From assembly GCA_011319805.1 (NCBI GenBank), contig SJRY01000072.1:18193-82192 (forward strand): a stretch of DNA of 64,000 bases. The letters are read 5' to 3'. The position numbers were made by a program, and so were the translations under genes. This DNA comes from Macrocybe gigantea. Taxonomy: Eukaryota; Basidiomycota; Agaricomycetes; Agaricales; Callistosporiaceae. Of the stretch, positions 11,977 to 23,477 are shown piece after piece. Position 1 is the stretch's first letter. Every line of letters begins with the position of its first letter. Below the pieces are notes generated by a model, which was not told the origin of the DNA, did no database searches, and was given only the letters and a program-made list of their open reading frames with translations.

Positions 11977-13122
11977 ATGACGGTGGGTCCAATCAAGCTG
12001 CCGAAACAAACAATGTTCCTAACTAGGAAAACACAAGACTACACCCTTTTTAAGCCAGGCAAGCAATGCATATATCTGTTCTGCGAAGGGCTATCGTTTA
12101 ATGTGCTCCAGGCCATCATGCTTCTCAGATTCACCAGCCAGGACATGCTGAACTCGGTCCTCGTCGATGTGTCGACAGGGCAGGTTGCCTACACAATCAT
12201 GACTACTGTTGTAACTCCTGAACTCAACAAGCTGGAGGAATCGAATACTTCAGCGATAGAGTCGCGCGCGACAAGTATCAAAGACGCATCTGGGAATATC
12301 GTCGTCTCCATATCGTGGACTGGCAGACGGCCCGATATTACTCTGTTCAACAAGAAGATTGGAGGATTGACCGATCTCTTTGGCTCATCCACCGTCCGTT
12401 TTATGTGTGTCTGAGAGTCGTATAGTTTTCCGCTACTGATGACCTAACGCAATTTCAAGGCCGAAAGTAATGGTCGTCCCAACAAGATTTGACACGGAAT
12501 ACATATGGACAGCAACGCCCAATTCGTTAAAAGTATGCCTACTTCTGCGAGTGTCTGATGATTTAAGTCTTATGTCTAATTAGCTCATCGACTTTGACAC
12601 GGAAACTATCAAAGGCACCTTTCATCAGAACGTCATTCGCTTTCCTTGCAGCTTTCAGCTCAGATTCAACCCCGCGTTCAACTCATTCCCAAGTCCTTCA
12701 TCAATATGGAGCAGAACAAATCTGAAGTCAGACACATATCGTGAACCAACACTTATCTATTCATCCTCCTCCGACATCTCTTCCGCGTCGTCGGATGATG
12801 CCTCCTTTAACCCAGCCAATCCAGCCCCACCTGACGGCCGGAGGTCAGCTCATTTCGTCCCTACGCACATGCCTTGCGTTGGTTCCAATTACCTGGAATT
12901 CTGTCATCATCCCCTCGCTCACGACGTCGAAATCATTCGTGAGCTAGGATGCACAAAGATTTTTTGGAAGAGCGCTAACTGGGTGTTGCAGTGTCATTTT
13001 TAATGATGGAAATAGTCCGTCGAGGGCGCTTTGGTCTTGTTCCGTACATGTTCCAAAAACCCAGAATGCTCGAAGAAGCTCGAAATATCATGATGAGGAA
13101 GCTGAGAAGGAATACAGTATAG
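11977..13122 (+). CDS. DUF6593-like basidiomycete protein
   Basis: This is a small cytosolic-type protein of unknown function. Four exons join in frame with phase-matched introns (donors GTGTGT, GTATGC and GTGAGC). The first exon has the beta-rich pattern expected of DUF6593 proteins: a strand pair around SVLVDVSTGQVAYTI, then SGNIVVSISWTGRRPDITL with its central Trp. A Ser-rich low-complexity segment (YSSSSDISSASSDD) lies in the last third. The end is basic (MMRKLRRNTV), with TAG at 13120-13122. The ATG at 11977 was chosen over the upstream in-frame ATG at 11776 because the 67 residues between them look random. No membrane segment or signal peptide is seen. The family assignment rests on pattern memory only. 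Confidence 0.6.
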
Positions 13123-13370
13123 ATGTGGTGTTGTCAGATTCGGGTTTCTCATCTATTTATTTCAATCGTTCTTCATTCGCTCTTCATAATTCACTTATAT
13201 CACTTGCACATACTGTACGTTAGCAAATATGATTCAATGAGGAAACTAGTCCAGCTGCGGCTTCGCGCTTGTCACGTCACGTTAAAGTCGTCACGTCACT
13301 CTGGACACAGCGCGTTGCGCGCCGTTTGTCTCGTTATTCCTGTCCACGACCTATACTTTTGGTGATTTCT

Positions 13371-16300
13371 ATGGGTGAATTCGTGCCTAACGGTCTACTT
13401 GCTCCCATAAAATCGCTCTCTGCTCCTTTGACTACTGAATTCGTGCCAAATGGTCTGCTTGGGCTCAGCTCCAATAAAGACGCGTCTCCAAATGAACAAG
13501 CCGTGAAACCTGGACTGACAGGTGTGCATATTGTGGCTGGAATGGTGTCCCGACGTGCGGAACTCTGAGAAGACACATTAGACTATGCATCCTTCAGCGA
13601 AGCCCGGTTTCCACTAGATAAGGTGCCTTCACAAGGTGCCAAACCAGGTATGAAATCTACGCCCATAGTGTCAGTAGCCTACCCGCTTATATCTCTTCAC
13701 AGCTACTACATTAGCTGCGGAAACTCACAGTCTCTCTTACTCACAAGGTGACATTTTAATAACGGCCTGGTGACTGACACTGATAACTCGACTGTGGACA
13801 GATGACGACCTTCCGCCCGCCTTTCAAGCCTTTGGCGTTCCCAATGATTTGTTATCTACATATACTGCTTCCTCATCCAACATACCATCATATATCCGCT
13901 GCACGACGTTTCAAAGGAAGACCGTGCACATCCGCAAGAAGCACAAGCTTTCTCATGAGGCCCGAAACGTGAGTCCAAAACGCCCTCCTCAGTGTCATGG
14001 TAGAGCCCAATCGATAGCTGGACAGAGATTAAACTTGTCCTCGTCCTGTGGAGGTGTAGGGAATCTCCTCGAGACACCTATTCATCGCTTGATGGAAAAT
14101 CTGTCCCGGGAAACAGCGAGCTGCATTGTCGAAGCGTGCGTGTGCCTCTGTCGTTTCTGGAAATAGATTTCTTCATATTGCATTAACAGTCGAGCATCGG
14201 TACCTGCTGTTGCAAATGCTCAGTCCCCAGAGGAAACCCTGTGGGTGGACAGATACCGACCGCAGCGGTTTAGGGATTTAATAGGCAATGAGAGGGTTGC
14301 TAGAGAAACATTGGCATGGATAAAACAGTGGGATTGGTGTGTTTTTGGAAGAAGGAGTAAAAAACACGCTCGAGATGAAGACGAGAATATCAAGGAACAG
14401 GACGAGTACCATCGACCACGGGAAAAGGTTCGCCATTCCATTGAATCCTGTATCGATACTCATATATGCCAAAGATTCTTCTTCTTTCAGGTCCACCGGG
14501 CCTTGGAAAAACAACGCTTGCTCATGTTGTGGCGCGACAAGCTGGATACGACGTCATGGAAATCAATGCCAGGTGCGCCTGAACAAACCAAATTGCGGTC
14601 TCCGTAGCATACATATGGGATGCTAGTGATGCCCGGTCTGGACAAGTGGTTGACGAGCGAATACGCCCAGCGTTAGAATCCGGCTCTGCGGTTGGAAGCA
14701 CCAAGCCAGTGTTACTTGTGATTGATGAAATCGACGGCGCAACTGGAGCAGGAGATAATGTTATTGCGCTCATTCAAAATGCTCTCTTACATATCTGACT
14801 GGTTTTCTGTCGTTCCCAGGCTAATACATTTGTTCACAAGCTCATTCAGCTGATGATAGACCGGCCACGGAAGAAAGGTACGGGACAACGCCCGTTACAA
14901 ATTTCAACTGACTCTCTTTGCAGGTCGTTCAAAACAGAAACGCGAGTCCCAATCACCCCGACCAATATTGCGGCCTATTATCTGCATTTGTAACGACCAA
15001 TACGCATCTTCCCTGGTAAAGCTACGACAACATGCACATCATATTCGTTTTTCGCGCCCTGCAGACAATCATATCGTTAGGCGCTTGCGCGAAGTATGTG
15101 AATTGGAGGGCCTGAGAGTTGAGTCCAGAGCCCTCAGCACCCTTGTCGGCATCGCAAAAGGGGACCTCAGGGGTTGCCTCAACACTTTACAAGTACGTAA
15201 GGAATGTCGACAGCTTAGAACGCGCTGAGATGCTAAATGCTATTGCTTCAAGTTCATAAAATCTCGAAATGAAGAGGTCACCGAGTCAGTCATCCGACAA
15301 GCCACCGTTGGAATGAAGGAGGCAGACACTTCTCTGCTGACCGTCCTCAATGACCTCTTCACTCCCCTCACAAAAAAACGAATCAAGGAGCTCGGTATCA
15401 GTGAGAATGACGAGTCCAGATACGTCGCGAGACTAAGCCGCGAGATTGAAGCGAATGGAAGGGAGAATAGTATTGCCTCTGGTATGCTCACGCCTTGAAC
15501 CCCTCCCCCTCCCATGAAGTTGCCTCACGACTCTTTTTAGGATGCTTTGCACATTATGCCTCTTTGCGTCGCCACGACGCTAACTTCTCAACGTACGAAA
15601 AGGCTAATGAATGGCTGGCGACGTTCGATATGCTCTCAGCTGACATGTACACTAACGGCGACTTCGCTCTCTCTCAATACCTGCCATATACGTTAGTGCC
15701 ATTCTATCCTCTATTCCAAGAGCGAGGGGTGCAGCGAGTGGAACGGAGTCAGACAGACTGGGAGGTATATCTTCAATCTATGACCTTAGATCCAGGCGCT
15801 GACCAGATCTTACCGCAAGAACATGCAATTGACGAAGAGTAACGAAGAAATCTACAAATCCCTATCTCGTTGTCTGCGAAGCGCGAGCATGCAGTTCAGG
15901 GGCGCTTTCAGGCATCTGCTGAACGCTCCTGTCGTTCAGCTTGAATTTGTATCGTATATCAATCGGATAATCTCGCCGCCGCTTCGTCCAGTGCGTCGAT
16001 GCCACATCCAATGCTGTGCAGAATCCGTTTCTGAATCTTGTCTTCGATAGGTCAACAGCCAGGTGATAAGACCTGAGGAGCGGGCGCTGCTATCACGGCT
16101 TGTGGATATAATGGGTTTACTAGGACTCCGATTTCTGCAGGAGAGAAAAGAAGACGGGCAATTAACGTATCGGCTTGATCCGTAAGCTTGAATTTCATTC
16201 ATAAAGTTAGAGAACTCACGGATCCTTCAAGTCCTATCGACGTTTTCATTACCTACGACGGGAAAAGAGCGTCCGATATCCCAATATCACGCTATGCCGT

Positions 16301-16831
16301 CCGACAGCTCGTCGCTAAAGAGGTATGTATATATCAGCCTTCTTCCCTCTGGTCCACGGTATTTATGTAACCTCTCACAGCTAGATGCACTGATGCTTTC
16401 TCGCGAGGCGGCTGTTGTCGAGAAAGAACGGCATGGGAGACGCAACGGCATTGTGGCGTCTGATTCGTGAGTTCCAACATAGTTAATATAACGAAGCTCT
16501 CATGCAACCATGGTTTCAGCCTGATGAGGCCCGAGGATCAAGACAACTTGTCAAACAAGGCTGGCCCACCCCAGAAGCGCACCAAGCTTGACAAGGCCAG
16601 AGACGTAGTAGAAAAAGTGTGTACCGATTCGAGGCCTTTCTGCGTTACATGCTCAACGATGTCCAGCCTCCGACAGACTTTTTTGGGCGGCCCCTTGTCG
16701 CAGCGCCGACTAGCCGCTCCAAACCTCTATCTCGGAAACCTGTGGAAAAGAAATATCAGGTTACCTATAAATTTACAGAAGGAAATGCGGCAGCCGTTCG
16801 CAAACCTGTCAAGGTCAACGCATTCCTTTGA
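13371..16831 (+). CDS. CTF18: Ctf18, alternative RFC clamp-loader AAA+ subunit
   Basis: Ctf18 with Rfc2-5, Dcc1 and Ctf8 loads PCNA and supports sister-chromatid cohesion and the replication checkpoint in the nucleus. More than ten short introns join in frame. Landmarks in order are [15 protein letters not shown] (N-terminal region), [39 protein letters not shown] joined by a 47-nt intron (14428-14474) to [20 protein letters not shown] (Walker A, about 14480-14530), [27 protein letters not shown] (Walker B, about 14715), [12 protein letters not shown] (sensor 1 region) and [12 protein letters not shown] (sensor 2 Arg region). The C-terminal Ctf18 signature DFFGRPLV follows a 50-nt intron at 16617-16666. 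The protein ends VKVNAFL at TGA 16831. The ATG at 13371 opens an exon containing a duplicated EFVPNGLL peptide. Confidence 0.92.
13377..13461 (+). repeat. imperfect 25-bp direct repeat encoding EFVPNGLL twice
   Basis: Two copies of GAATTCGTGCC(T/A)AA(C/T)GGTCT(A/G)CTTG start at 13377 and 13437. The spacing is 60 bp (20 codons) and they differ at 3 of 25 positions. Two of the three differences are synonymous third-position changes and the copies share one frame, so the peptide repeat seems to be what is kept. Confidence 0.75.
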
Positions 16832-17149
16832 ACAGCTCTGAGTTTCAGTAGCGGTGACGGAGGAAAAACCGTACTGTTTCATTTCTGTATCTCCTAGTTT
16901 CCCAAACTGTGTTCTGGTCTGACTATTTGAATTACATATGCGTAAGAATTTTAGGGAGAAGCTAATCCCATCCATTTGAAGTGTACTTCCTGCCCATGAC
17001 GACGGGCAGACTTTGGTTCGATTCAAACCACGCTATTCAGTAGACGATGCTATCGATTGCCGACTTCTACCTATCGTCGGCTCTGGGCCCAGTCGAAATG
17101 CAGCATGATAGAATAACCTTTGCAGCCATCCTCGGCAGGGAATCTTGAG
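16832..17149. other. convergent intergenic region
   Basis: About 320 bp lies between the stop codons of CTF18 (+) and the unrecognised gene (-). I see no coding signal. A GGTTCGATTC string at about 17016 resembles a tRNA B box but has no cloverleaf around it. Confidence 0.45.
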
Positions 17150-17834
17150 CTATAAAGACTGTTCATTCTCGCCTAGCAAGTCCTTCATCTCCTCAGACAC
17201 GTCCTCCAATCCTCGTTTCTCCTCAATGTTCATTATTGCCTCTCTGATTGTCATCTGTGCCGTTCCAATAATGGTCCTCGGTGGCCCCGCCCGTGTACGA
17301 GGATCTTTGCCTTTTGTAACCTTCAACTGAACGTCTCTCGTTCCCCCTTCTAGGGCATAACTGAGACCGATGTCAGCCAATGCAACACTGGCACCCTCCA
17401 GTGCTGCCAGAGTGTCCAATCGGTGAGATAGGATGCTCTGCGTGAGTATCTTGAGAGATTGCTCAGGCTGTGTGCAACAGTCCAATAGCCCGCAGCCGTC
17501 AACGTCTTAGCGGGCCTTGGAGTGGCCTTGCCCGTCGTCACGAACGTTGGATTGACCTGCAGTCCAATCCTTCCTGTCGCTGGTAATTCCTGCGTCCAAC
17601 AGCCCGTCTGTTGCACGGGAAATTCATTCGTGAGCTCCGTCTGAAGCGTGGTTTTTGATAAAAGGACGATATGACTAAAGCACCCTTCTTCTTTCTAGAA
17701 CGGTGTTCTAGTCGTGGGCTGCTCACCTATCAGCGTGTAGATGGCTTGTGTCGGCAAATTCTAGCGTCTCGGTAGTTCTCTGCAAAGGATGATGCTCGAC
17801 GCATTGCTTAGACCAGACGCAGAACCATGTGCAT
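17150..17834 (-). CDS. unrecognised fungal protein, reading frame interrupted
   Basis: I do not recognise this protein. Coding character is clear in two blocks. The first is TLQTELTNEFPVQQ...QELPATGRIGLQVNP, with FVTTGKATPRPAKT further on. The second is EQSLKILTQSILSHRLDTL, ALEGASVALADIGLSYALEG, GPPRTIIGTAQMTIREAI and EDVSEEMKDLLGE, ending at TAG 17150-17152. A GTGAGC intron at 17675-17726 joins the first block to an upstream exon (ETLEFADTSHLHAD). The start at 17834 needs another small intron and is weak. Between the blocks, near 17482-17495, the frame changes by one base. Either an intron (GTGACG to CACAG, or GTCAAT to CACAG) removes the FVTTGKATPRP part, or a C is missing from the CCC run. 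It is predicted to be soluble and helical at the C terminus. It converges on CTF18. Confidence 0.5.
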
Positions 17835-18061
17835 AGATGTTCCTCCTATTCAAGAGTTCCAATTCAGATACTAGTCAGAATTCCCGGCACCGCACATTTT
17901 CGTTTTCGATACTCAAAAATCAAAGTCCGCATTCCACCTTACAAGAGTTGAGCTGCTCAGGAATTGAAGGAAATTAAGGATAAAGGCTTTAGATATTGCA
18001 GTTCAATAAACAATAACAATACGCTCAACACAGCAGATTGGTGAGATGGTCTGAGGGACAC

Positions 18062-20655
18062 TCAAAGGACGTATCTGAAATCCCTGTTTTGCTTGTCGGT
18101 AAGATCGAGGAAGGCCTGATATCGAACACAAGACAGCACGAGTTAGCCCCGATGGTTATTTCCGGGTATGGGACCGAAACTTACGCGGTCGATCTTGACC
18201 TCTTCGGTTGTGCCATCCGGTCGGACATGGGTAAGGCAAACGTTGTCGTAAGTTTCGTCGCGGATTTCCGTATCCCGGACCCTATTTTCGCGGGCAAGCA
18301 AGAAGCGCAGAAGAAGGAGGGCGGCTATTGTCGCGACTGAACAGCTGAGGATGATGACCCAAGGCACTCGGTTGCTAAACAAGTAGATGTGAGTCCTGAG
18401 ATCCGATTTATGGACAATCAACGTGCCGAGGCTGGTATTTAGCTTTCCACATGAACGGGCCGGCAGCATTGCCGATTGCATATGAACAAAGAATAATTGC
18501 GTTCGTGGTCGTTCCTGGAGGTCAGTGAGCAAACACAATACAATCCATAGCAACTGCATACAATGCGTACGTTTGGTATGGCCAGCGGTGAGTGATCCTA
18601 CCCAGCCGAGGAACACGGCGAAAGGCGCAATAGCAAAGACTGTTTGGAGATAAGTATCACCATGTGGAAAGCGCAAGTGCATCTTTGACTCACTAGATAC
18701 CCAGTACGAGAACAATAACCCGATTTTATTGTGTGAGGGCAGGGTGATGACTAAAATGTCACCGACTATGGCCGGGACGTAAAGCAGAGCTGCAGTATAC
18801 CCTCGACCAAGGGGTTTGACAGAAACAAGCGCCACTCCAAGCCAGATCACAAGTACTATTGGTGATACCGTCAACCGTGAGTTCGTCAATGAAGACATGA
18901 ACTCACTTTCCACCGCCCCGTCAACAGTGCCGAGTAACGTGGTCTGGCCAACCGTGAATCCGAATTGCTTGACTATCAGCTGTCTCTGGTTGGTCAACTA
19001 CGAAACTTATGCGTTAGTGGTGCTGGACGCCCTAGAAAAAGTATGCTATGACGCGTACGGAATTGAAGATCTGCCTGTCGAATGATCAGGATTGAGCGTT
19101 TGCAAAATCGACGTGACCATTAGCCGTACTCACGACAAAGCGCCATAAAATGCCATGAGCCACAACTTCGGGTCAGTGATGGTCTCGATGAACCTAGAAT
19201 CGAGCGTCAGCCTTAGGTCAATGCACATTATGAAGGATGAACTGACTGATCCCGTTTCCAATGCTTATTTTCGGTCCCAGCCTGGTTGGCTCGGACTCTT
19301 CGCACCGCCAACGTCCTCTCTTCTGGTGTCAAGAAGTTGGCGGTCGTCGGGGAATCTGGGAAGAAAAACCTGGTTTGCATATGAATATGCACCGTTTAGA
19401 CGATTGATATGCTCAGAATCTTACCAGAAAAGAACGGACGTGACAAGCGTAATTAGTCCGGTGATGATCATGAGCCTAACTGGATGTCAATTCAAAATGG
19501 ACAGTTATGTCATTGAAACGGAACAAACCATTGCCAAGGCATGAAATGAGGAGTCTGTAATCGGGAACTAAGTCATTGAACAAGATGCAAAATTCTTGGG
19601 CGTACATGTGTATGGATGAGACCAAAGCTGATTACGCCGAGGAATATGATAGCAAACCCGTTCATTAGAACTAATAAAATCCGAGGTGAGTCAAGGAACC
19701 TGTGAGAGGTACTGGTCTACTATGACTGACACCAATAGCCAACACGTTGGGTCTGTTCTTCGCGAGTATAGAACATGGACGTGACGATCATGAAACCAGG
19801 GGTGATTGCACCTTGAGAGCACAATATTACGCCGCTATAAATGCAAAAGCCGCAATCGCTACATACCTTCACAGATACCCAGAATGAATCGTACAGCAAA
19901 GAGCCCACCGAAGGATCTGCAGGCGGCGTGCGACAGCAGCGCAATGGCCCAGATGAATATATTGATGCTTGTATGTGACCATCAGGACACCACATTAAAC
20001 GCCCCAGACGATGAATTCGCCCACCTCATCCATTTTCCAACTGGGAAGCGTTGGAGAGCCAAACTCTGCGGATACTACGTGCAAATGAAGCGATAACTCA
20101 TAAAATATTACTCGACTATGCTTACTTCAAATCCGAGGTAACTAAGATAAAATATCGTCCCAAGCCAGTTGAACTGGTTCTGATTTAGGTGCGTGCCTGG
20201 ACTGTTGCCACCTTCAGTTGTCAAAGGCCAGGCATAATATACCAGCGAAGGACGAACATTATGCCTAGAACAGCTGATTGCCCCAATGTCGTTTTGTCCG
20301 CAAAGGTCATGCTGCCGCGTGTCTAGTTTCCGCGGAGTTCGACTTTTGAATTGGCATACTTACAGGTACATGACTGGGGATGGTGTCTTTTAGCACACGC
20401 AAGTATATGACAGTAGCAACACTCACGGCACATAAGAGGCATAATGTGCCAGTCGATTTTCCGTCTAGAGCACACGTCAAGCCTCGTTTCTTTGCGCAGG
20501 CAACATGAGGCTCACCTAAGGCGAGCAGCGACCTCGGGATCAAGAGGAGCATCGTTACGACCAGCCGCAATGGCCGCTACGTCGACGTCCTCGTCCTTGA
20601 GAACGGGGATAGAGCGTTTCTCCGAGTTGTCGCTGACTGAGTCCAGTTTCTCCAT
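18062..20655 (-). CDS. MFS transporter, anion:cation symporter (allantoate permease) family
   Basis: This is a plasma-membrane proton symporter of the Dal5-like ACS family, members of which carry allantoate, nicotinate, pantothenate or similar organic anions. The N terminus MEKLDSVSDNSEKR is followed by RRKIDWHIMPLMCLMYLMTFADKT over three short exons, the usual first helix of the family. Later landmarks are NQFNWLGTIFYLSYLGF, YPQSLALQRFPVGKWM, SFGGLFAVRFILGICEG, SMFYTREEQTQRVGYW, LMIITGLITLVTSVLFW, the loop LTPEERTLAVRRVRANQ, LTNQRQLIVKQFGF, GYTAALLYVPAIVGDILVI and AGHTKR. The C-terminal tail LARENRVRDTEIRDETYD continues across an intron to AFLDLTDKQNRDFRYVL and TGA at 18062-18064. All twelve-helix landmarks are present and no frame break was found. 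The substrate is unknown. Confidence 0.88.
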
Positions 20656-21329
20656 GTCTTGCACCTTGGAGGGATGGGGCACGAGAATGTCAGAGGACGT
20701 TGATGAAGGCTGTTCAACTCGCTCTTCAATATATGCCGTAAGCCATCACGCCTTTATAGACCTGCTGAGAAGAAAACGTCAATATGGATGAAACGGGTGT
20801 GACGGTGCTTCTTTGGATAGCCACATGAATCCAACACTTTTGCGCCTTCCTTCCGCTGATGTCGATCATCGCATAAGGAATCGTCTGAGTGACTTCTCTT
20901 GGGCCCTGGAACGTAGCGATCACCCAGATTGATGGCATGGTGTACCTGCAAGTGATGGCAGAAAGATACGGACACTTCGTCGAATTGCACAAATGTCCAA
21001 GGCGCTGTGGGCGTTCCGAGCCTGAAAAAAACCATAGTGACTTGTGATTTCGCTGATACGGTGGGGCACGGAGGCTGCGTCTATCAAAGCTTGGGATCAG
21101 AAAGGACCCAGCGACTTCTGACGCTGGATGGCGAACAACGCGTAGCGTGGGAACAGACTTGGCTGGTCATCCTTGAATTCCGACGTTGCAGTCTGCGTCG
21201 TCCTGGTTCAATATTACTGCGATCTTTGAGCATAACGCCTTTTTTTAAACCGCCGTCTCATCGCCACTTGCTTGTGTGCTTGCCTCCAGTTCATCTGCAC
21301 TGTTTTTTGTTGCTCGTTAAGATATCTCT
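20656..21329. promoter_or_regulatory. divergent intergenic region, MFS transporter / CLP1
   Basis: About 670 bp lies between divergent start codons and contains only motif-less frames. A T-rich pyrimidine tract at about 21238-21250, upstream of CLP1, is typical of fungal promoters. No repeated operator is seen. Confidence 0.4.
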
Positions 21330-23275
21330 ATGACTTCTGAGGAGAGGTCAGCCGTGACAAAAGAATGGATTCTTGACCCAGAGACTGAATATCGGTTCGA
21401 GCTGGACCCCGGCGCCTCACTCGCGATCAAGGTATGTGTTCAATCAATCACATTGACGGGCTGATGTTGACGTTGAACAGCTCTTGAGAGGGCATGCTGA
21501 AATTTTTGGCGCTGAGCTAGTGGAAGGAAAAGCATATCTCTTTGGATCGGAATGCAAAGCCGCCATCTTCACATGGCAGGGGTGCACCATCCAGATAAGT
21601 CTACACAGCCCACGCCCCGCCCCTTTTGCCTTCATAGCCGTCTTACATCGTCCGCAAAGCACGTCACCGGCCAGCCATCGACAGAATATGTTTCAGAGGA
21701 AACGCCCATGACCGCCTACGCCAACCTCCATATCGCCTTGGAACAAATGCGTGTTCGGGCCCTTAGGGCGATCCACGGATCACCCCCGCACGGCGATGAC
21801 AACGCGAGCACCGAACCGCCCCGCGTCCTCGTTCTTGGGCCCGAAAACTCGGGGAAAACTACGCTTTGCAAAATTCTTGTTAATTACACCGTGCGAGTGG
21901 GTCAAGGATGGTCGCCAATGTTGGTCAACGTTGATCCGAACGAAGTACGTCTCATTCTGCTTATTATGATCCATCCGGGTCTGAGAGGTAATGATTTCTC
22001 GATCACCGTAGGGAGGGTGGGCCGCTCCGGGTGCTCTATCTGTGGCACCGGTATACTCTCCAATTCCGACGTATTCACCGGCAAACCCATTAGGATCTGC
22101 TGCAACATCGGCTCCCATGACGAACTCTTCAAATGCTTTGCTTCCTCTTGTGTATTGGTATGGTCACTCTGAAACGAAACGAAATCCACTTCTCATGGAG
22201 AGAATCATTCGGAATCTGGGAGAGAACGTCAGTGACAGACATGAAATAGATGCTGAAGGTGGCGTTTTGCACCAAATATTGATTTTCTTTCTCTTGATAC
22301 CACCATCATTCGAAGGAAGGGCATCGGGAGTCATCGTTGACACACCTTCGTCGTTTGCGTCCGGTCCGGGTGCAAGTGATCATAGACATAAACTTATCAA
22401 GGCTTGCGTCGACGCTTTCAGAAGTCGGTCCCTTGTCTCTTCGTTTTTTTTCCCTCCAAGTGAGTTGAAAATTAATATTTTCAGTAAACGTGATCATCGT
22501 GGTCGGACATGAAAAATTGAATGTGGAGATGCAGAGAGCGTTCGGCTCGCAACTTACTGTTGTCAAAATCCCTAAATCTGGAGGAGTACGTCACTATTCA
22601 ATTACGTTCGGGAAAAATATTTCACGCCAAGCAGGTGGTAGAATTAGATCACAGCTACAGAGAGCGTGTGCACAACTATCAATTGCACACGTACATGTAT
22701 GGGCAAGTCATTCCGGCGCCCCCAGGAGTAACTTCAGCGACATTGGGCGGCGAAGCATCGACAGATCTTGTACTGTCACCTTCATCAACTGTCATCAATT
22801 TCAGTGATATAATGATATATCGCATCGGCGCTGGTGAACTTCTTTGACTTTGCGCTTCTATCTTCTCGCTTAAGCATGAACTTCCCATGACCTCGCAGAA
22901 ACCATGGCGCCCTCTTCTGCACTCCCGATCGGAGCCACGCGCGTCGTGTCAGAGATGCAACCTGTACCCGTGGACCCTGCCCAGCCTGGATCTCGACTTC
23001 TGAACGCAGTGCTGGCAATCCTCTCGCCTCCAAACCCAGACGAAAACGAGCGTTATGATGAGGAGCTTCTTGATCTCACAGTCACAGGTTTCATGATCAT
23101 GTTCGTGATCATTTTCCAAGCTCATCTGCCTTATCTTTTAAAGCCGCTCATATCTATCATTCACAGTACCAATCTCGATATACCGCACAAGAAAATGACA
23201 ATACTCACGCCGAATCAGGGATCCGTCGTCGGAAAAACAGCCATTGTGGGATCATTCGAGTGGCAGGACCAATAG
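21330..23275 (+). CDS. CLP1: Clp1, mRNA cleavage/polyadenylation and polynucleotide-kinase family protein
   Basis: Clp1 is part of cleavage factor IA in pre-mRNA 3' end formation. Animal Clp1 is also an RNA 5'-kinase linked to tRNA splicing. The N-terminal beta-sandwich reads EWILDPETEYRFEL...LLRGHAEIFGAELVEG and AAIFTWQGCTIQ. The central P-loop domain has TPMTAYANLHIALEQMR, PRVLVLGPENSGKTTLCK (Walker A) and LVNVDPNEGGWAAPGALS. Later come VIVDTPSSFASG, NVIIVVGHEKLNVEM and LDHSYRERVHNYQLH. The C-terminal domain starts ALPIGATRVVSEMQPV and ends in TAIVGSFEWQDQ at TAG 23273-23275. All introns are ordinary GT-AG (for example 21432-21480) except one, where the donor after CTIQ reads ATAAGT (21595-21659). 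Divergent from the MFS gene; mS38 follows 200 bp downstream. Confidence 0.93.
21595..21659 (+). other. AT-AG intron with otherwise consensus donor in CLP1
   Basis: The exon ends in CAG and the intron starts ATAAGT, one base away from the ideal CAG/GTAAGT. With an acceptor at AAAG (21656-21659) the frame continues into HVTGQPSTEYVSEET, the expected Clp1 sequence. The nearest GT (21599) would add four bases and shift the frame, and reading through reaches a stop. Confidence 0.55.
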
Positions 23276-23477
23276 CATGCAGTGTAAAGATAAAATGAAT
23301 GATGGGAATCGCAGATAGATATGAAGGGCGTTGAACACGAGGCAAAGTGCACACAATCGATTGTTACGTAACATTATTTGCTCTTATTTTGTGTTACCTG
23401 GAATGAGCATCGTCTGCGTTTTCTTCAAACTTTGGTCGTTATCGGGAGCAACGACCAAGCGCTCGACATTTGCCTAA

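Noticed and set aside
16560..16680. Frameshift near the CTF18 C terminus
   Set aside because: A 50-nt GTGTGT...TCCAG intron (16617-16666) gives [12 protein letters not shown] in frame.
16990..17060. GGTTCGATTC resembling a tRNA B box
   Set aside because: The flanking bases do not form a T arm or acceptor stem.
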